NCBI GenBank assembly: GCA_013398275.1
Contig: VZSE01004115.1
Coordinates: 413,954-477,953 of the forward strand
Direction: 5' to 3'
Source of the DNA: Promerops cafer
Lineage: Eukaryota > Chordata > Aves > Passeriformes > Nectariniidae
Length of the DNA stretch: 64,000 bases
The notes under the pieces were generated by a model. The model made no database searches. It was not told where the DNA came from and worked only from the letters and a program-made list of their open reading frames with translations. Positions 1 through 13,800 of the stretch are shown one piece after another (the stretch's first letter is position 1; each line of letters begins with the position of its first letter). Made by a program: the position numbers and the translations under genes.

Positions 1-3000
1 AGTTGTAGAATGTATTTTCTGAAGGGCTGTGCTAATGTTTAAAAATCTTAGACTTACTGAAGACAACAAGTGCAAAATGTTATGCTACAGTATTATCAGA
101 TTTTCAGTTGCACAGTCACTCCTAAAATTCCAGCTAAGAATTTTTTTATTATTTTCTAGCTGACAGATGAGAAAAAGGATGTAGAACTACATCACTTATT
201 ACCAATCACTATTCCATGAACAAGGAAGAATTAAAATAAGCCACTGCACCCTCCAACAGGTGCACAGCACTGTTGAGATGAGCCACTATTTCTATGCAAT
301 TCTATTTCTATTTACCCTTCACACATCTTGCCTTCATAATGTGCATGACATGCTGTGTATCTACTATGCAGCTACAAACCCCACAGCCATAACACTGGGT
401 CTGCTTTCTGCAGTAAAATGTAAAAAAAAGTCTAGCAGTAGTCAAAACCAATGTGACTTTTTATGTTAATATTCATTGTGAATTTAACAAAAGATTCAAG
501 TTTGTAATACTTATAAAAAAATCAATCACAACAGATACTGACTAAAATACATGTAATTTCTTACTAATGATCTTAATGTACTATTATATTTTTCGCAACT
601 TACTTTTCTTTCAGTGAGACCAGGCTCAAAATATACCCTGTTTCCATGTAATTTTAGGTCTTACTGTAATCCAAATTGATTTTTAGCCTGTCAAGTAGAA
701 AGTTTCACACATTTCATTTGAAAGATGGACAAAATTTGGGGAGAAAACTACATAAAAATATAAGCACATATATTACTACATTCTCATAAATATTTGACAG
801 CAAACCAGAATATAAAATGCAATGATGCATTAGTTTGTATGAGTAAATTCTGCCACCTGTACCTTGGAAAATGAAAGACTAATTTGATTAATTACAGGCT
901 ATAAATTTCAAGCATAATAAGTACAGCCAGTATCAAACATTAAACAATCCACTCAAAGTCAGTGTTGGTATTTGACAAAACTGGTCAGAGACTCAGCCTT
1001 GGAAGGACAAGTCCAGGTTTATTCAGACAATGCTCAAGAATGAAGTATTGTCATTCCTTTAGGTTAATCCATTGCTTTCTTTCATGACATTATTACAGTC
1101 ATCCATAAGTTGTTATTTCCAAAAATTTCATGCTGTGTCAGTTTTATCAGAATGTAGATATTAATTTCGTTGTCGGGGGAGGTGGATGCAAAAATTTCAT
1201 GTCTTCATTAATCTTCATTAATTTGAAAGTAAGTTCTTATAAGTATCTTTTTTTCTGTGCTACTTTTCTAGAAAAGTAAAAGAGAAAGGATTTGCTCACT
1301 TCAGATAAGCTGAAATTCCTATTAATATAAAAGCTCTCTAATTGCATATGAAATAGGCCTCTACAACTTACTGTAAACAAAATATGAGCAAGGAACAACA
1401 TTAGTTCACCTGATTCTGAAAGCAGAGCTGTGGTGAAGTGTTAACACTTCAAAAGGACAAAATATTATGAAATCTACCTAAACCAAAAAGCAAAGAGTTT
1501 CTTCTTCAGCTGCATTACAATTTGTATGGCAGCACAATGATCCAGGATGGAATTTGGCCAGGATGTTAGGCATATTAAAATCATTATAGAATTAATTTGG
1601 TATCTTTAAGATTTCTAGTGATCAGGATCTTGGTTGTAATTCATTAGTAACACATTCTTTTCTGTTAGCATCGTGCTTTCAAAACATCATTGGTTGAAAT
1701 GTCTTTATTACCTGTACAGTTTTGGAGTCTTATGACTGGAGGCCCATTATTTAACCTGTTATACTTTGTACTGTTGGAGTTTATAGGAAGATACTGTCCC
1801 TGTTCTAAGAATTTGCAATACATAAATTTGACTCTGATTGATTAGTTTGTGAGAATCAACGGGATCACAGCACATGCTGGTTTGACTGTAGCAGCTTGGG
1901 GAAGTGTCTTTTTCACTAATCAGGGTGGCCATACACCATACAGTTTAAGAGCATTTGACACCTCTTTGATTGAGGTTGACAGGTCTTACAAAGATGAACA
2001 TCTAATCTCACCCTCTTGCATGGCAGCAGAGCATGTCTCTGACTTAGGGTTTAGGAAACAAGAAATTACTACTCTCCTGTATGCATGTCTGTCTTGATGC
2101 AGAATATGCTTTGCCTGTGGCAGGTGAAAAGCCTGCTTAATTTTGAAAGTATCCTTACAGTCTGTTCCAGATAGTGTCAGACTCTCTGTTCTTGCTGCTC
2201 TTCTGCTTTTTTATCAGATAAGCCAGGTTGACCAGAGTGAACTGTGGTTTTAAAACTTTGTACTTTAAATCCACCTAAAACCAGCCTGCCGTGGACATGA
2301 CACTGTACATCATGATCAGTGCATTTTTGACTGATTAAGGTAAATGGGTGATGCAGTGGCTTAACCAAATTTGAAAAAGAAAGCACATTGTCATGTTTCC
2401 ATGCTTTTTTACCAGAGAAGGTATTGTACAGTAAGAATGACAACTACCAGTCTGTAAACACCTGAATTCATACCATAAATTCTTGCATATGTCTTGGCAG
2501 TGGTTATTTCTACAGAACCATGCAGCAGTAGGATTTCCAGAAACAACATCATATAGATTTGCTGCAAGCTCTATTTATCCCTGCAAGAGGTTTCAGCAGG
2601 AGCTACAGACTTACTAACGCATGGTTCTAATCTGAAGAAACTGCTCTGTGAACTGGAACAAATTATCTGGGAACCTAACATCAAAGGATGACAGACAACA
2701 AACAAAAAAATATGAAAGTAAAGACTTCAACCTGAAAAAACAGCCCCAAAACCACACTAAACTTATAACCCAGCAAGAGATTTGCTTCCATCTATTGGAG
2801 CCAAGAAAAAAATGGCAACTGAGCAACAAGACCTTCTAACGTGGGAAATAAATCAGCTAGTTCTTGTCCCAGGGTGCTAGTGTTGAAAAGTAAATCCATG
2901 AGCTGGTATGGGAAAACGCTGGATGATTAAAATTACATGACAGTATCCAAAGTATCCCAGTAACTTTATCCCAAATTTCTAAGTAATTTAGGAATTTTAA

Positions 3001-4477
3001 CATCAAGAGCTGTAATTGTTAAAGTTACTAATTTATTCTTGAACACATTCAAAGTTTTTTATAGTTGTTTCATGCAAAATTGCAGAATGGACCCTTGATT
3101 TCTCAGTGTCCATCTCTAAGTAACAGGAGTAGAACCTTTGTATTAACATGGCATGTGGAGAGTAAGAGGAGGTTAATGATAATGATGATGATGAAGAATA
3201 TTTCTATTTGAATGTTTTGGGCTTAATTTTTGTGATGCTTTGTTACTGTATAACACTGCTGTAATCTGAGAGGATTTAGAGCCTTCCACATGATGGCAAC
3301 TCATCTCTCCAGAGCCAACCAGTGGACTTATTGGAGAGACTGAGAAGCACCAGCATATTTTCCTTTCATTTAAATGGGATAATGCCATAGTGATGTGTGG
3401 GTTAAGGCCATTTAGAATCTGCAGGTTTGATATTAAAGTGGTCTTGGGCCTTTAATACAGTATTTCTCAACTTTTTTCCAAAGTCCCAGCTTGTAAAAAT
3501 CAATAGAAAGATTCCAACAGAAATTCATATGCACAGAAGCAATCACAAAGTGGGATATTATTTTCATGAACTCTGTTTGCAAGCATTCTGATTTTGAAAT
3601 AATTTTTAAAACATCTTGAATTAGGTTATGGAATGCTGTTGACATTTCCATTTAGTAGAAGCCGTTACTGACTCAAGTAGTTTTCACTTTTGCAGCACAA
3701 CACGGGTAGATAGCAGGAAGAATGTACTTAAGTATTTCATCATGCATAATTTGTTATATCAGATGTAAAAAAGAGAATGCTGGAGATTTCTTACCTGGAG
3801 ATATTGTGATAAATAAACCACAATTTGATGCATTTTCTTGGAAAATATGCTGATAATAGCAGTGCACTGATACTTACTGATCATTTATGCATGACCTAGT
3901 TGTAAAATTATCTTCATGTTACCTCCAAAGAGAGGAAATTTAAGTTTACAACCTAGGAAATCTCTCTGACACAATATTTCCATACAATTAAGAACTTGTT
4001 TCAATTATTCTGCTCTTATCATTAGCAGAATATTTTAAAGCGGATTTATTATCAGGAAGACATACTAACCTTGAGTCTTATCCAAATTGTGGTTTAATTC
4101 TAAAAAAGTATGAGAAAAAATAAACAGTTCTCATCTCACTCTTGTTTATTGTATCATTTGTAAAGTACTGCTTGTTTTGCATTTTGAATACTGCTACTCA
4201 CCTCAAACTGTCTCTAGGGCCAAAAGTGAATTTTCTGTTACAGACATAACAATTTAGTAGATATGGAATGTATTTTTGTCCAGTCTTTTTTTCTGTTCAT
4301 TGCAAAATTGAAATTAACCTCTTTTGCTTGAGGCTGCATAGTTTACTGTCATTATGCGGGGACAGTAAAAGTCATGAATTTTCAGTAGTAGAGAAGCCTT
4401 GGGATTTTCAGCTGTTTCTGAGATCTTAATCAAAAATGTTACTGATTGCTTGGGAATCAATGAACACACTCCTGAGG

Positions 4478-4496
4478 AAAAAAAAAAAAAAAAAAA
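4478..4496. repeat. Poly(A) run of 19
   Basis: This is a simple homopolymer of 19 A residues. It could be an old retroposon tail, but no element body is recognisable upstream of it. Confidence 0.9.
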
Positions 4497-5439
4497 GGCA
4501 GTATAACCCTAATATTATTCACAATGTTTTTTTCAAAAGAGACAGTGATTCGTAGTGATTATTTTTTTATCATAATGTAACATAGTGAGGAATGTCAATA
4601 TTATCCATTTGTGGTCTATGCAAATGGCTCAGAAATATCAGTGCTTTTGATCTTTTTGAGACAGTCTTGCTCACACGGATAGCTTTTAATACTTAGGTTT
4701 TCCTTTTGACCTGTCAGCATATTCCAGAGTCTTTGCCAATTCAGTGGTGTGAATCCATAGCTTCGTAGTCACCAGACATTTCAGTAACAATATAACAAAT
4801 TCTGGTTTAAGAGAATTAACTTTGTGCTCATGACAGAAACTCCAGCCTGTAAGATTAATGGAAAGAGCATTTCTGAATCCTTGAAGGACTTTAAAGGTGA
4901 GAAAAGGACCTTAAAAAGCATCGCATTTCACTTCGCTTCTACTATTGCCATTATATTTGTTATCCCCAACTAAAATTCATCCATTTTTAACCATGTATGA
5001 CTGAATAGGAGTTAAGCATTTTTAAAAATACCTTGACTAATGTCCAGTCAGACTACTGAGTTTCAAAACCTTGGGTTTTTTGGATCTCTCTTAAACAGCA
5101 AAGAGGAAGTACTTCCTTTTACAATGCCAGGTCAAGACAAAGACACTCTCATATATGCACATACATACAAAAGAGGTACTATTCAGGTCACTTCAGAGTT
5201 TACTGGTTGCCACATGGGATTCTAAATAATAACAGGAAGAAAAATGAATAATGCTTTGTAAAAAAACAGAAGCTTATTTATGCAGCATTTCAAGAATTAA
5301 AATATTGCTGTGCAAAATATGAGGAGTAAAGATAGTTGTTCAGATTAGGCATCACAGTCAGTGTTCTGTCTTAATAAAGCAACAGGTTTCACTTTCCATG
5401 CATATACGTGTGCAAACTATTTTAAATCCTTCTCTTTAT

Positions 5440-5945
5440 AAAAATCATGGTTGCAGGCAGCATTCAGATTTCATTTTCAGCAGTGTAAATATGAAGTACC
5501 AGGACTGGCTGGGGTGCAGTTTCACTCAGGGCTATGCATTTGAATAGCCAGGATCACAGTGGGGCTACAGTGCACATCTATACAATGCATTTTTGGTACC
5601 AATAAGGAGATGCTCTTTTTTCAGAGGATTGTATTAACAGCAAAGTACATCAATGAAGGCCACCTCACTCACAGTGAAGGTCTGCATTTTAAGACAGCAC
5701 CAAAACAAAATAGTCATTGTGTTTTGACAAGGGTCTTAACTATTTATAGCAGAACAGCAAGAACTGCAAATAGCGCTGGATCTCTCAAAACTCTTAACTC
5801 CAAAACTGGAGGACACATTATTACTAGGGGCTTCTTCTTTGTAGCTTTTTTGAAATACAGTCTCCATTGTCAATGTAAACATTCTGAAACCCAGGCTAAT
5901 ACTTCCTTTTAAAATGCAGACTTGATTTATGACAGCTGCATTGGA
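5440..5945. promoter_or_regulatory. Candidate muscle-type regulatory patch with a consensus MEF2 site
   Basis: The sequence CTATTTATAG at 5740-5749 fits the MEF2 consensus YTAWWWWTAR perfectly. A CAGCTG E-box of the type used by myogenic bHLH factors lies at 5933-5938, about 190 bp downstream. The surrounding sequence is less AT-rich and more complex than its flanks. Mammalian Mef2c has a skeletal-muscle control region upstream that responds to myogenic bHLH proteins and to MEF2 itself, so a site pair here is plausible. Whether this is the orthologous element cannot be told without an alignment, and single MEF2 and E-box matches also occur by chance. Confidence 0.3.
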
Positions 5946-7699
5946 TCGTTAATCATATATTATCTTTATGGGAGCTTTTTTCTAACATATGTTAATTGGC
6001 TGTTTTCTGTGACAAATTATGAGCTCTTACTTTGATGAGGTTCAATTGCAATCATGTTGGAGTTGAGTATGTAGAGTTTCCAGCCCCCAATGGTTCCTTA
6101 AACCACTACAAACATCTGCACGTCACTGCAGTGCTGAGTAATGGCAGGATTTGGGTTGATCTGATCTTTGTACTGAGTTTTTTCCACAGGATATTTTCGG
6201 CTCTTTGCACTAAATCTGTTAGAGGGTTTGCTGGTTTTAGCAAAAGAGCTAAAATTAATATCTTGTATGGGATTATTAGAATACAATGAGAAATAATTAA
6301 CAATATACTGAAATTTTTTAATATTCAGAAATTTCAATGCCTTATTAGAAATTCTCTCTCAGCTTTATTGCATTCAAGTTTACTGGTGTCATATAGCATT
6401 TCCAGAAGCAAAAATGCTGCCTGCTTTTTGAAGGCAATATTTTTTTTTAATTCTTATATGTAATATCTGCAAGTTTAAAAAAAAAAGAAAAAGATTTTAC
6501 TTGAGAAGTAGTTGTCCTCACTTTAATTTTTTTAAATTTTTACCAAAAAAAAAGGTGTATTTTCCAGCTCAACATGAGATGTGTCTAATTCTGTTTTATA
6601 TAAACTTGCACATTCTCCTGTTAGTAAAGAAAATTTTGTACTGAAAGTTAGTGTCTTTCTGTCTTTTTTATATTTAGGAAAAACATGCTTACATATATTC
6701 AGTACGTAAATTAAGGAAATTCAGGAAAAAAAAGTACCACAGTGGAAGTTGATGCATTTTTTATTGGGTACTTAATCTTTTGATGACAGTTGAACACCTA
6801 TTGCATTTTTTACGGTGATTCATTGGAAATACTGAGACAAAAAAATGTGTGCTGTACTTTAATGTTTTTACTCAAAGCTGTACTTTAAGGTGAATGTGCA
6901 GAAATATGAAATCTTATGTATTTTAATAGCAAGAGAACATCATGGCCATAAAACTGTGTCAAACAGTATCAATTACATTGCAATTAATTTAGCAGAATAC
7001 TACACAGCTCAGCTTTGACCTAAACCAATTGGCATTAGATAAATCTGTCCCATTTCTTCTTCAGAGAAAAGATGGGGGTTAAATTTCCAAGCAGGTGTTA
7101 GAGTTTAGAACAAGAGCCAGATGTGTATGGAAGCTACTTCAGTCTCATGAGGGTGGTTTTAATTCAGCTATTTCCCTGGCGTACCACACAATCAATGAGC
7201 TCCAAATCCTGGGGCTACCTGCCTTTATGTGAAATCATGGGAATATTTCTTTACAGATTATCACTGCATATGTGTGGAAGAAATTAGATCAGAAATTAAA
7301 GGTAAAAAGGGCTAACCTCAGAATTTACATGAACATCATATTTTTTTGAATTTCCGCAGTGGAGAGGTGACAACCAAGTGGAAATGCTTAGAGAAGAGAT
7401 GTATTACTGTAAGGAGAATTGTAAGCACTGCAAAACTCGGACCATGGATATTTAATATGTTTCTCTAGTCACCGCTTGTTGTCAGCAGTATTTTATAAGT
7501 GGGCATATGTAGGTCATATGCAGCACAGTGAAGATCATTAAAGATAGCTGAATTGGAGAGAGGTTTCAAAATGATGATTTTGAATGTGCTGTCCCTACTT
7601 CAGAATGTCGGTGAAAGAAAAGTGATGCATTGCACCTTGAAATAATCTACAAATGACATTCAGCCCTACTTGCTAACATGAGCTTAGTTGGCTTTAAGA

Positions 7700-7950
7700 A
7701 AATAAAACAAGGTAAAGGGAGGTATACGTGTGAAAGACAGGGATTGGCACTTCATTGGATTTTGAGGCCTGTGAGCCGTGTGTCTTAATTGGGGCCAGTT
7801 GGGATCATTTAATAATTGCTGTCAGAAGATCAAATTTAATTCTCTTTATAAAAAGACCACAGTGGGATAGAGTTAAACAAATTGTCATCTGAGATTTCAA
7901 ATGAACTAAGCTTTAATTAGGTTGATTAGGATGCTGTAAGAGAGAGAAGG
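7700..7950. promoter_or_regulatory. Possible conserved non-coding element rich in TAAT cores
   Basis: About 250 bp contain several homeodomain-type cores, including TTAATTGG near 7783, TTTAATAATTG near 7808 and TTTAATTAGG near 7912. They sit in non-repetitive sequence of higher complexity than the flanks. The MEF2C region of vertebrates is known to be rich in conserved enhancers. The call rests on motif density alone, and random AT-rich DNA also yields TAAT often. Confidence 0.2.
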
Positions 7951-8474
7951 AAACAGGAAATTGATGTATCTGCTGTGTACCATGATGGACTTTATATGAC
8001 AGTACCGTCAAATATCTTTATTTCAAGAAGATATAGATTAGCATAAAGGATGTTAGAGCTACAACTACATGCATATATAAATGTGTTAGGTATACAAGGT
8101 AACTGTAACTTTCTGAAATGAGTAGTTTTAAATATAAGTATCAATATTTTTATGATCATAGTCTTGGACCTTAACATTGTTTTTATACAATTTTAAATAT
8201 TTTAAAATATCTTCTTTATTTGTTTAGGTACTCATTGATTATGCCAGATGAGAAGTATAGACCTCAGAATTTCTCTATTTCATAATAAATATTCACTGTA
8301 CTTAGTTCTCAGAACATTTGCATGAGCAAATCCACAGGATCCTTATCCCCACATTTCCAACAGAGAAACTGAGTAAAAAATGAAAGTGACATGAAACATT
8401 TTTGACAGAAAAGGGAGCAGATCTCAGACATGTTTGCATCCCAGCCTTGAATCCAATTCTTTGAATTATGCTGC

Positions 8475-8516
8475 CTGCTACTTTTGCCACAGCTGACTGC
8501 TACTTTTGCCACAGCT
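8475..8516. repeat. Tandem duplication, 22-bp period
   Basis: A 20-base segment starting CTGCTACTTTTGCC at 8475-8494 recurs exactly at 8497-8516, separated by the two bases GA. The perfect identity suggests a recent local duplication. Confidence 0.9.
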
Positions 8517-8996
8517 ACCTATTTCTATGGATATATTTTATCAGAAATCATCTTACATATCAATAGAGCTCAAAAAGTGCCATTTCTGAGAAAACATAAT
8601 GTACGCTCACGGCCACAATAAGATTTAGCTAATGTATCTCTATTGATTATGTTTTTGCTTTTTTCGGCGTGCTTTTAGGATAATTGTAAGATGAGCAATG
8701 CTGGCAGTGATCCTATTAGACAAACAAAATGCTCATTGAAGATAGAATGGAGACTATCAAGCAAATTCCACTGTATTTCCCTTCTGCAAATTAAGAACAT
8801 TTTATATCTGTTTTCTGATATTTGTCAAGGATGTTGGCTTTTCGCATTGGCTGTTGCCAAATGCAGTGCATTGTATACGAGTAAAAAATAAATAAATCCA
8901 GCTGCATGTGCTAGTGGAGTGGTTATAGCTGAGGTTCTGTAAGCAGGGTGTGATGCTCACTTGTGGCTTTTGTAGTTGCAGAGAGTAGCAGGTGTA

Positions 8997-9026
8997 CCTC
9001 TGTGGTAAATCCCTCTGTGGTAAATC
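8997..9026. repeat. Tandem duplication, 15-bp period
   Basis: The 15-mer CCTCTGTGGTAAATC occurs twice head to tail with no mismatch, at 8997-9011 and 9012-9026. Confidence 0.9.
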
Positions 9027-12000
9027 CCTTTCGGTAGAAATTTTGCTTTTACAAGTCTTGAGGTGAGAGCTGTTAGACTCCAATTCTGTGAAAAATTAGA
9101 AGATCAAATCCTCATGTGGAAAGTATGAATTAGTTACCTAGCGCAGTTTTCAAAAACTAAATATAAACTATGATGTGGTTGAGCAGCACACTATATTAGA
9201 TGAGGTTATTTATGTCTTTGCAACTAACGCATATACAAAGCTGCAGCTCTTTTAGCTCTTTATCATATCTCAGCATAGCTCCTCAGTTTGCTGTATATCT
9301 TAGGTTTCTCTTTCTCTATTTTCATGTGAATACTGTTAACAGAAATATATCTAATGTTTGTCTAGTTTTAACCACTAAGGACAAAATAAAATTTGTAGAA
9401 TATCCCACTAAGCTAGAATAACAGAAAATTTCTTCCTCAATAGACATTATAAGCCAGTTATTTCAGACAACTTTTTTTCTCCCGTGAGGCATTTCTTTAT
9501 CTTTTTTGCACTGAAAATTCCATGTTATCTTTCCTTTCTTATAAGCAGCTTCATCTGTTCATGCATTTTCCTAGTTCCAAACCAGTGGGAATCCAGTTTG
9601 TATCTTCTATCATAGAGAGATCCTTCTTGTCAAGAGGCAGCCAGGAGGTAGAAAGCAAATAGCTTCAGCCAGTGATGTATGGTGGGCTAACACTAACAGA
9701 TATGGCCACATACTTTATTTCTCTGTAGCCAGAACCTTCTGTTTCTCCAAAGGACGCTTCATCCTGGACGTGCAGAATTGCAGACATGAGGCACAAGGCA
9801 ATATATGTGCAAGGTTTATTTCCTATCAAGTGGCTTGTAAATTCTTTTAATTGTAAGTGCTTCGTTGCTATACTGATGCTGTACTTTTCTTCCCTTCTTT
9901 CAGAGCAAATCCATTCTGAATCCGTGTGTTTCTATGTAATTTGTCTGTATCTTGTATGTTTAACAGCAGTAACCTGTCCTAAATTTATGAGCTTTGCCAT
10001 TAGAAAGGACACATATTTCACAGAGGTAGCTCCTCACTTCTCTGCAGTGAAATGTAGGTGTGGGGTTTCTTTTTTATTATTAGCCTTATTATGTACCTGA
10101 CATACATTTCATCTCCTTTTGTCCTTGGGAAAAAAAAAATTATCTGAGTGGGATTGGAAGACTTCTGAATTGTCATGGTCATTGGGAAGATTGATATATT
10201 TCCCTTGCTTTTTTTCCCCCCCTTCTTCTTCCTGCTCCTCATTTTAAGCCTGCAGCTGTCTCTGGGCAAGCCGTTGCGTTCAGGGAGTGTCACAGTTTTT
10301 ATACTCATATTTATCATATTACCATTCATACAAAAAGAAGGAACTGTTATCAGCTTAGCAGCTCTCCACAATGTTGTGCAGTCTACATTTTCAGAAGAAC
10401 TATATTTAATTCTTGACATTTCTAGAAAGGTCAGGAATTAAAGCGAAAAGTGTTTCTAGAACTGAGTATACAAAAAAGAAAAGCAGAACAACTCTGTGTC
10501 TAATCATTCCTCTTTGAGAAAGAAATTACCAAATGAAGGATATACTGATCTGAAGTTGCATTAAAAACTAATAAAGGTACTTAAACATGAATTATGTGTT
10601 TCGTTTTATGCTATTAAAAAAAACTTCTTTTTGTTTCTGTGGTAGTATACTTGTAACTGAAATGGTCTAACAAATTATTTCTAGACAGAAATAATATATC
10701 TCATATTCCAGCTTCTAAAGCTGGAAATAAAGGATCAGTTTGGGGTACACTGAGGAGACAAAGAATCATAAGGGTAATTGATTTTTTCCAAAATTGTTAA
10801 TCTACATTAGATACTAACTCTGTTTACAATATTTATCTCACTTCTTTTTTTCGGTACTAGTGGTGCATCTGTTACCATGTTGGTATGAGCTAAAAGGAGC
10901 AGAAATAGAGACCAGTAATATAGAAATCACTAATATTCTCTAAATTTAAAGTCATATCTGTCTGAGAATCCTTCCATCTTTGGAGAGTCAGTGATGGACT
11001 TGGATGGCTGGTTGCATCATACAAGATCTAATAGTGAAAAATAAATTTAAAAATATCTAAAGTATTATAATCAAAATTTTCAAGCCTGAGTAGGTGTCGT
11101 CATATAGCAAAATACTATCAAATAGCTTGAGAGTCTGGCATACAGAGATTCCATGGGATTCCAAAGGTTTGTACAGATTTTGTGGAATTTCAGTGGATCA
11201 GGACTTGTGAAAACCTTTCATGTTTAATTGCTTCATCTCTCCAGTAGGAAGCTGAACTATGTTAAAGGATATGCTTAAGAGTCATTGTCCATTTTTGGCT
11301 TGAATAGCTAGCCAAATTCAAGGTATTATAAAGGTTGTTGCCATTAGGGCAGGGAAACTGATAAGTGACTCAAATATTTCCTTAATACTGTTACACCACC
11401 CCAACATATTTATACAGTTTTCCCATCAAGATATTTCCCATCACAAACCTGAAACCGTTTTACTTTCATTCAAGCTTTAACCTTGGCAATTTTTGTCACT
11501 TACTTTAATTATGTTGGAAAGGATTCCTTTCATTAACCCCTCAACAATGTTTCAACAGTCAGTTCCCTGGTAGAGGTTTTTCTTATAATGAGGAACTTAT
11601 TCGCATCTCAGGGTTTTTTCTCTTAATTTCTACATTCATGTTCCCAGTTTTATGGTATTTTCATCCACAGTTTTTTCCCCTATTCTACCTCCTTAGATGA
11701 TCCTTCCTAATTTTCAGCTTAGTCTTTGAACCAACTACAGCACTCGGTCATTTATTTGCTTGGTAATTTAAAGACATTTTTGGTTCTTATTGTGGTCTGT
11801 TCCATTTATTTGTGCCACAAAAATACTGTTTCTAAAAGCTTTCTCTTTTCTTTAAAAACTTCCTGAAATGATTCATTTGCAAATGTGTAAGACGTTCCTT
11901 TTCAAAATCTGATTATGCAATCCGAGCCTTTGTTCCTCCTCACAGAGATGAAGTGGTGGTGCAACACAGACCTGGAATAGCAGAACTCAGCAATGTCGTT

Positions 12001-13500
12001 AACTTATAGATACACATGACTACAGTGAGAAAAAGGAGGATTCCTTTGGAGGATTCCAGATGATCCTTTGAGTGAGAAGAGGATCCTGGGTCAGGGAGTA
12101 TAATTTTTTTGGAGCTTGTTGGATGAAGACAAAGGAGACAAGGCCTGTGTAGATCTTGACAAGTCCATCCATTTTATCCAAAATTTAATTGTCTTCTCCA
12201 TCTATTCCAGCTATTACTTCTAGACTCATCATTGTCCAGAGCTTAGACAGACACTAAGTGCATGTACTAAGCTTCCTAGCATTCAGCAAATTATAAGCAG
12301 AAATAATAAAAAATCTGTTAGGAAATAATCCTTTTTAGAATTAACCCATAGTTTCTTCAATAGAGGAAATGTAAAATTGCCTGTCACTGATATTGGCATG
12401 ACTAAGCCCCTGTACCTAAGTCCAGACTATGATTTGACATTGTATTATATAGTTTTTTCCAATAATACCTGGAATAATTCCCTGATTCCTAAAAGCTATT
12501 TTGGAGATTTAAGCTCCACAGACTTCCTCACATGCAAACATAGTAACAAATCTGTAGGTCTAGATCTAACCATGGAGAGAGACTTGTTTCAGGTGATGCA
12601 ATAACTTAACACTAGAAATCTTACATTTTCTTATAATAAGCCAACAGTCTTCAAAGTCCTTTGTATTTAAGACTGCTCCCAAACTGTAGCACTACTATTT
12701 TACCTAGTGTGTAATATGTCTCTCAATACAAGCAGACCCAAATCAGAGTAGCTCCAAGACCTTTTCAACTTGCAAGGTGCTAAATCTCACCCTGTTGACC
12801 ACTGAAGTGCTTCCTCTTCATTAGCTCAGTAAATGACAGACTGAATTTGTAAAACACCTTTCATGATATTCTTTATGCATCCAGTACCTATAATGCAATC
12901 CAATCAAATTATTAGCTCAAAACAGTCAAGACTCCTAGATGAATTTGCAGTGGCCCAATTTCCCTACTCCATTTTTAGTCAGGTTTCCATTCCTAGCCAT
13001 TATCTCCATTTCAGACCAATTAGGCTATTCAGTTTTCAGTCCTTTATTTTTTTCCCTTTAATGACTAGTGTGTCCAATTGAATAAACTGTTATGCTTGAG
13101 CCAGTCTGAAGTACCTTATGGATCTTATTCCACATATATTGGTCAGGCTCCCATTATATCCGTCTAGCTGCTAAGGGTACATCATGAACCTAATCATAAA
13201 CATATAAACCTCTTCTTCAAACTATTTATTTTAATTTTTTTTCTTTTGGGTGATGGGTACACATGGAAATACCACCCAATAATTATTGTAGTTTTAAAAT
13301 TGACTCTTCACAGGTATATATTTTATACTAATATTTCACTTAATTGTTTTCCGTAAAATCTGTGTTAGTGCCTGCATTATTTGCTTTACAAATCCAATAC
13401 TCCTCTTCATTTTAGCCATCTTCAGAAATGTTGTAAATTAGCCAGGTCTTCCTTTCTTCCTCAAGCATAGCAGGCACATATCTTACTGGAGTCCATGCAA

Positions 13501-13800
13501 TCAGTTTTCATCTGGTGGTTGCTTCTTGTGGTCCACTGCTGCAAGGAATGACTCATCATCCTTGATTGTGGCAAATTCCACAATCACATGGAAGTATTTT
13601 GATCTCCTGTCATGATTCTTTACCAGCATGACCAGGTTTGGTGTAGCATGCATGCAATATTCATAAAGTCTTCCACCACTGCAATGGACGGATGTCTGTC
13701 AGCACATATTGTGAAAGATAAGCTAAAGTCACTCCTTTCCTTTTGCACAGGCATGGGTTGGCTTAAATAGAGAGGCAGCTACAGACAAGATATTCTGTGT
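13501..13800 (-). pseudogene. Decayed hAT-like transposase fragment
   Basis: Reading the minus strand, three frames together give a protein-like order. One frame gives FKPTHACAKGKE around 13765-13735. A shifted frame then gives SQYVLTDIRP around 13717-13688. A second shift gives IAVVEDFMNIACMLHQT around 13683-13630. This resembles the conserved block of BED-type hAT transposases, where a CaKgK stretch is followed by a (V)(T)DxRPxSxVE(D)xxF motif. Stops and frameshifts show it is dead. Downstream, one frame stays open for 65 codons to a stop at 13501-13503, but I do not recognise that part. I see no terminal inverted repeats or target-site duplication. The match is by eye over about 40 residues, so the family call is tentative. 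Confidence 0.35.

Noticed and set aside
5226..5240. AACAGGAAG resembling an endothelial FOX:ETS composite site
   Set aside because: Only the ETS half and part of the FOX half fit. The flanking bases miss the consensus, and similar words occur by chance several times in the window.
5559..5912. 117-codon plus-strand open frame
   Set aside because: No family resemblance. The stretch looks more like regulatory sequence with MEF2 and E-box motifs.
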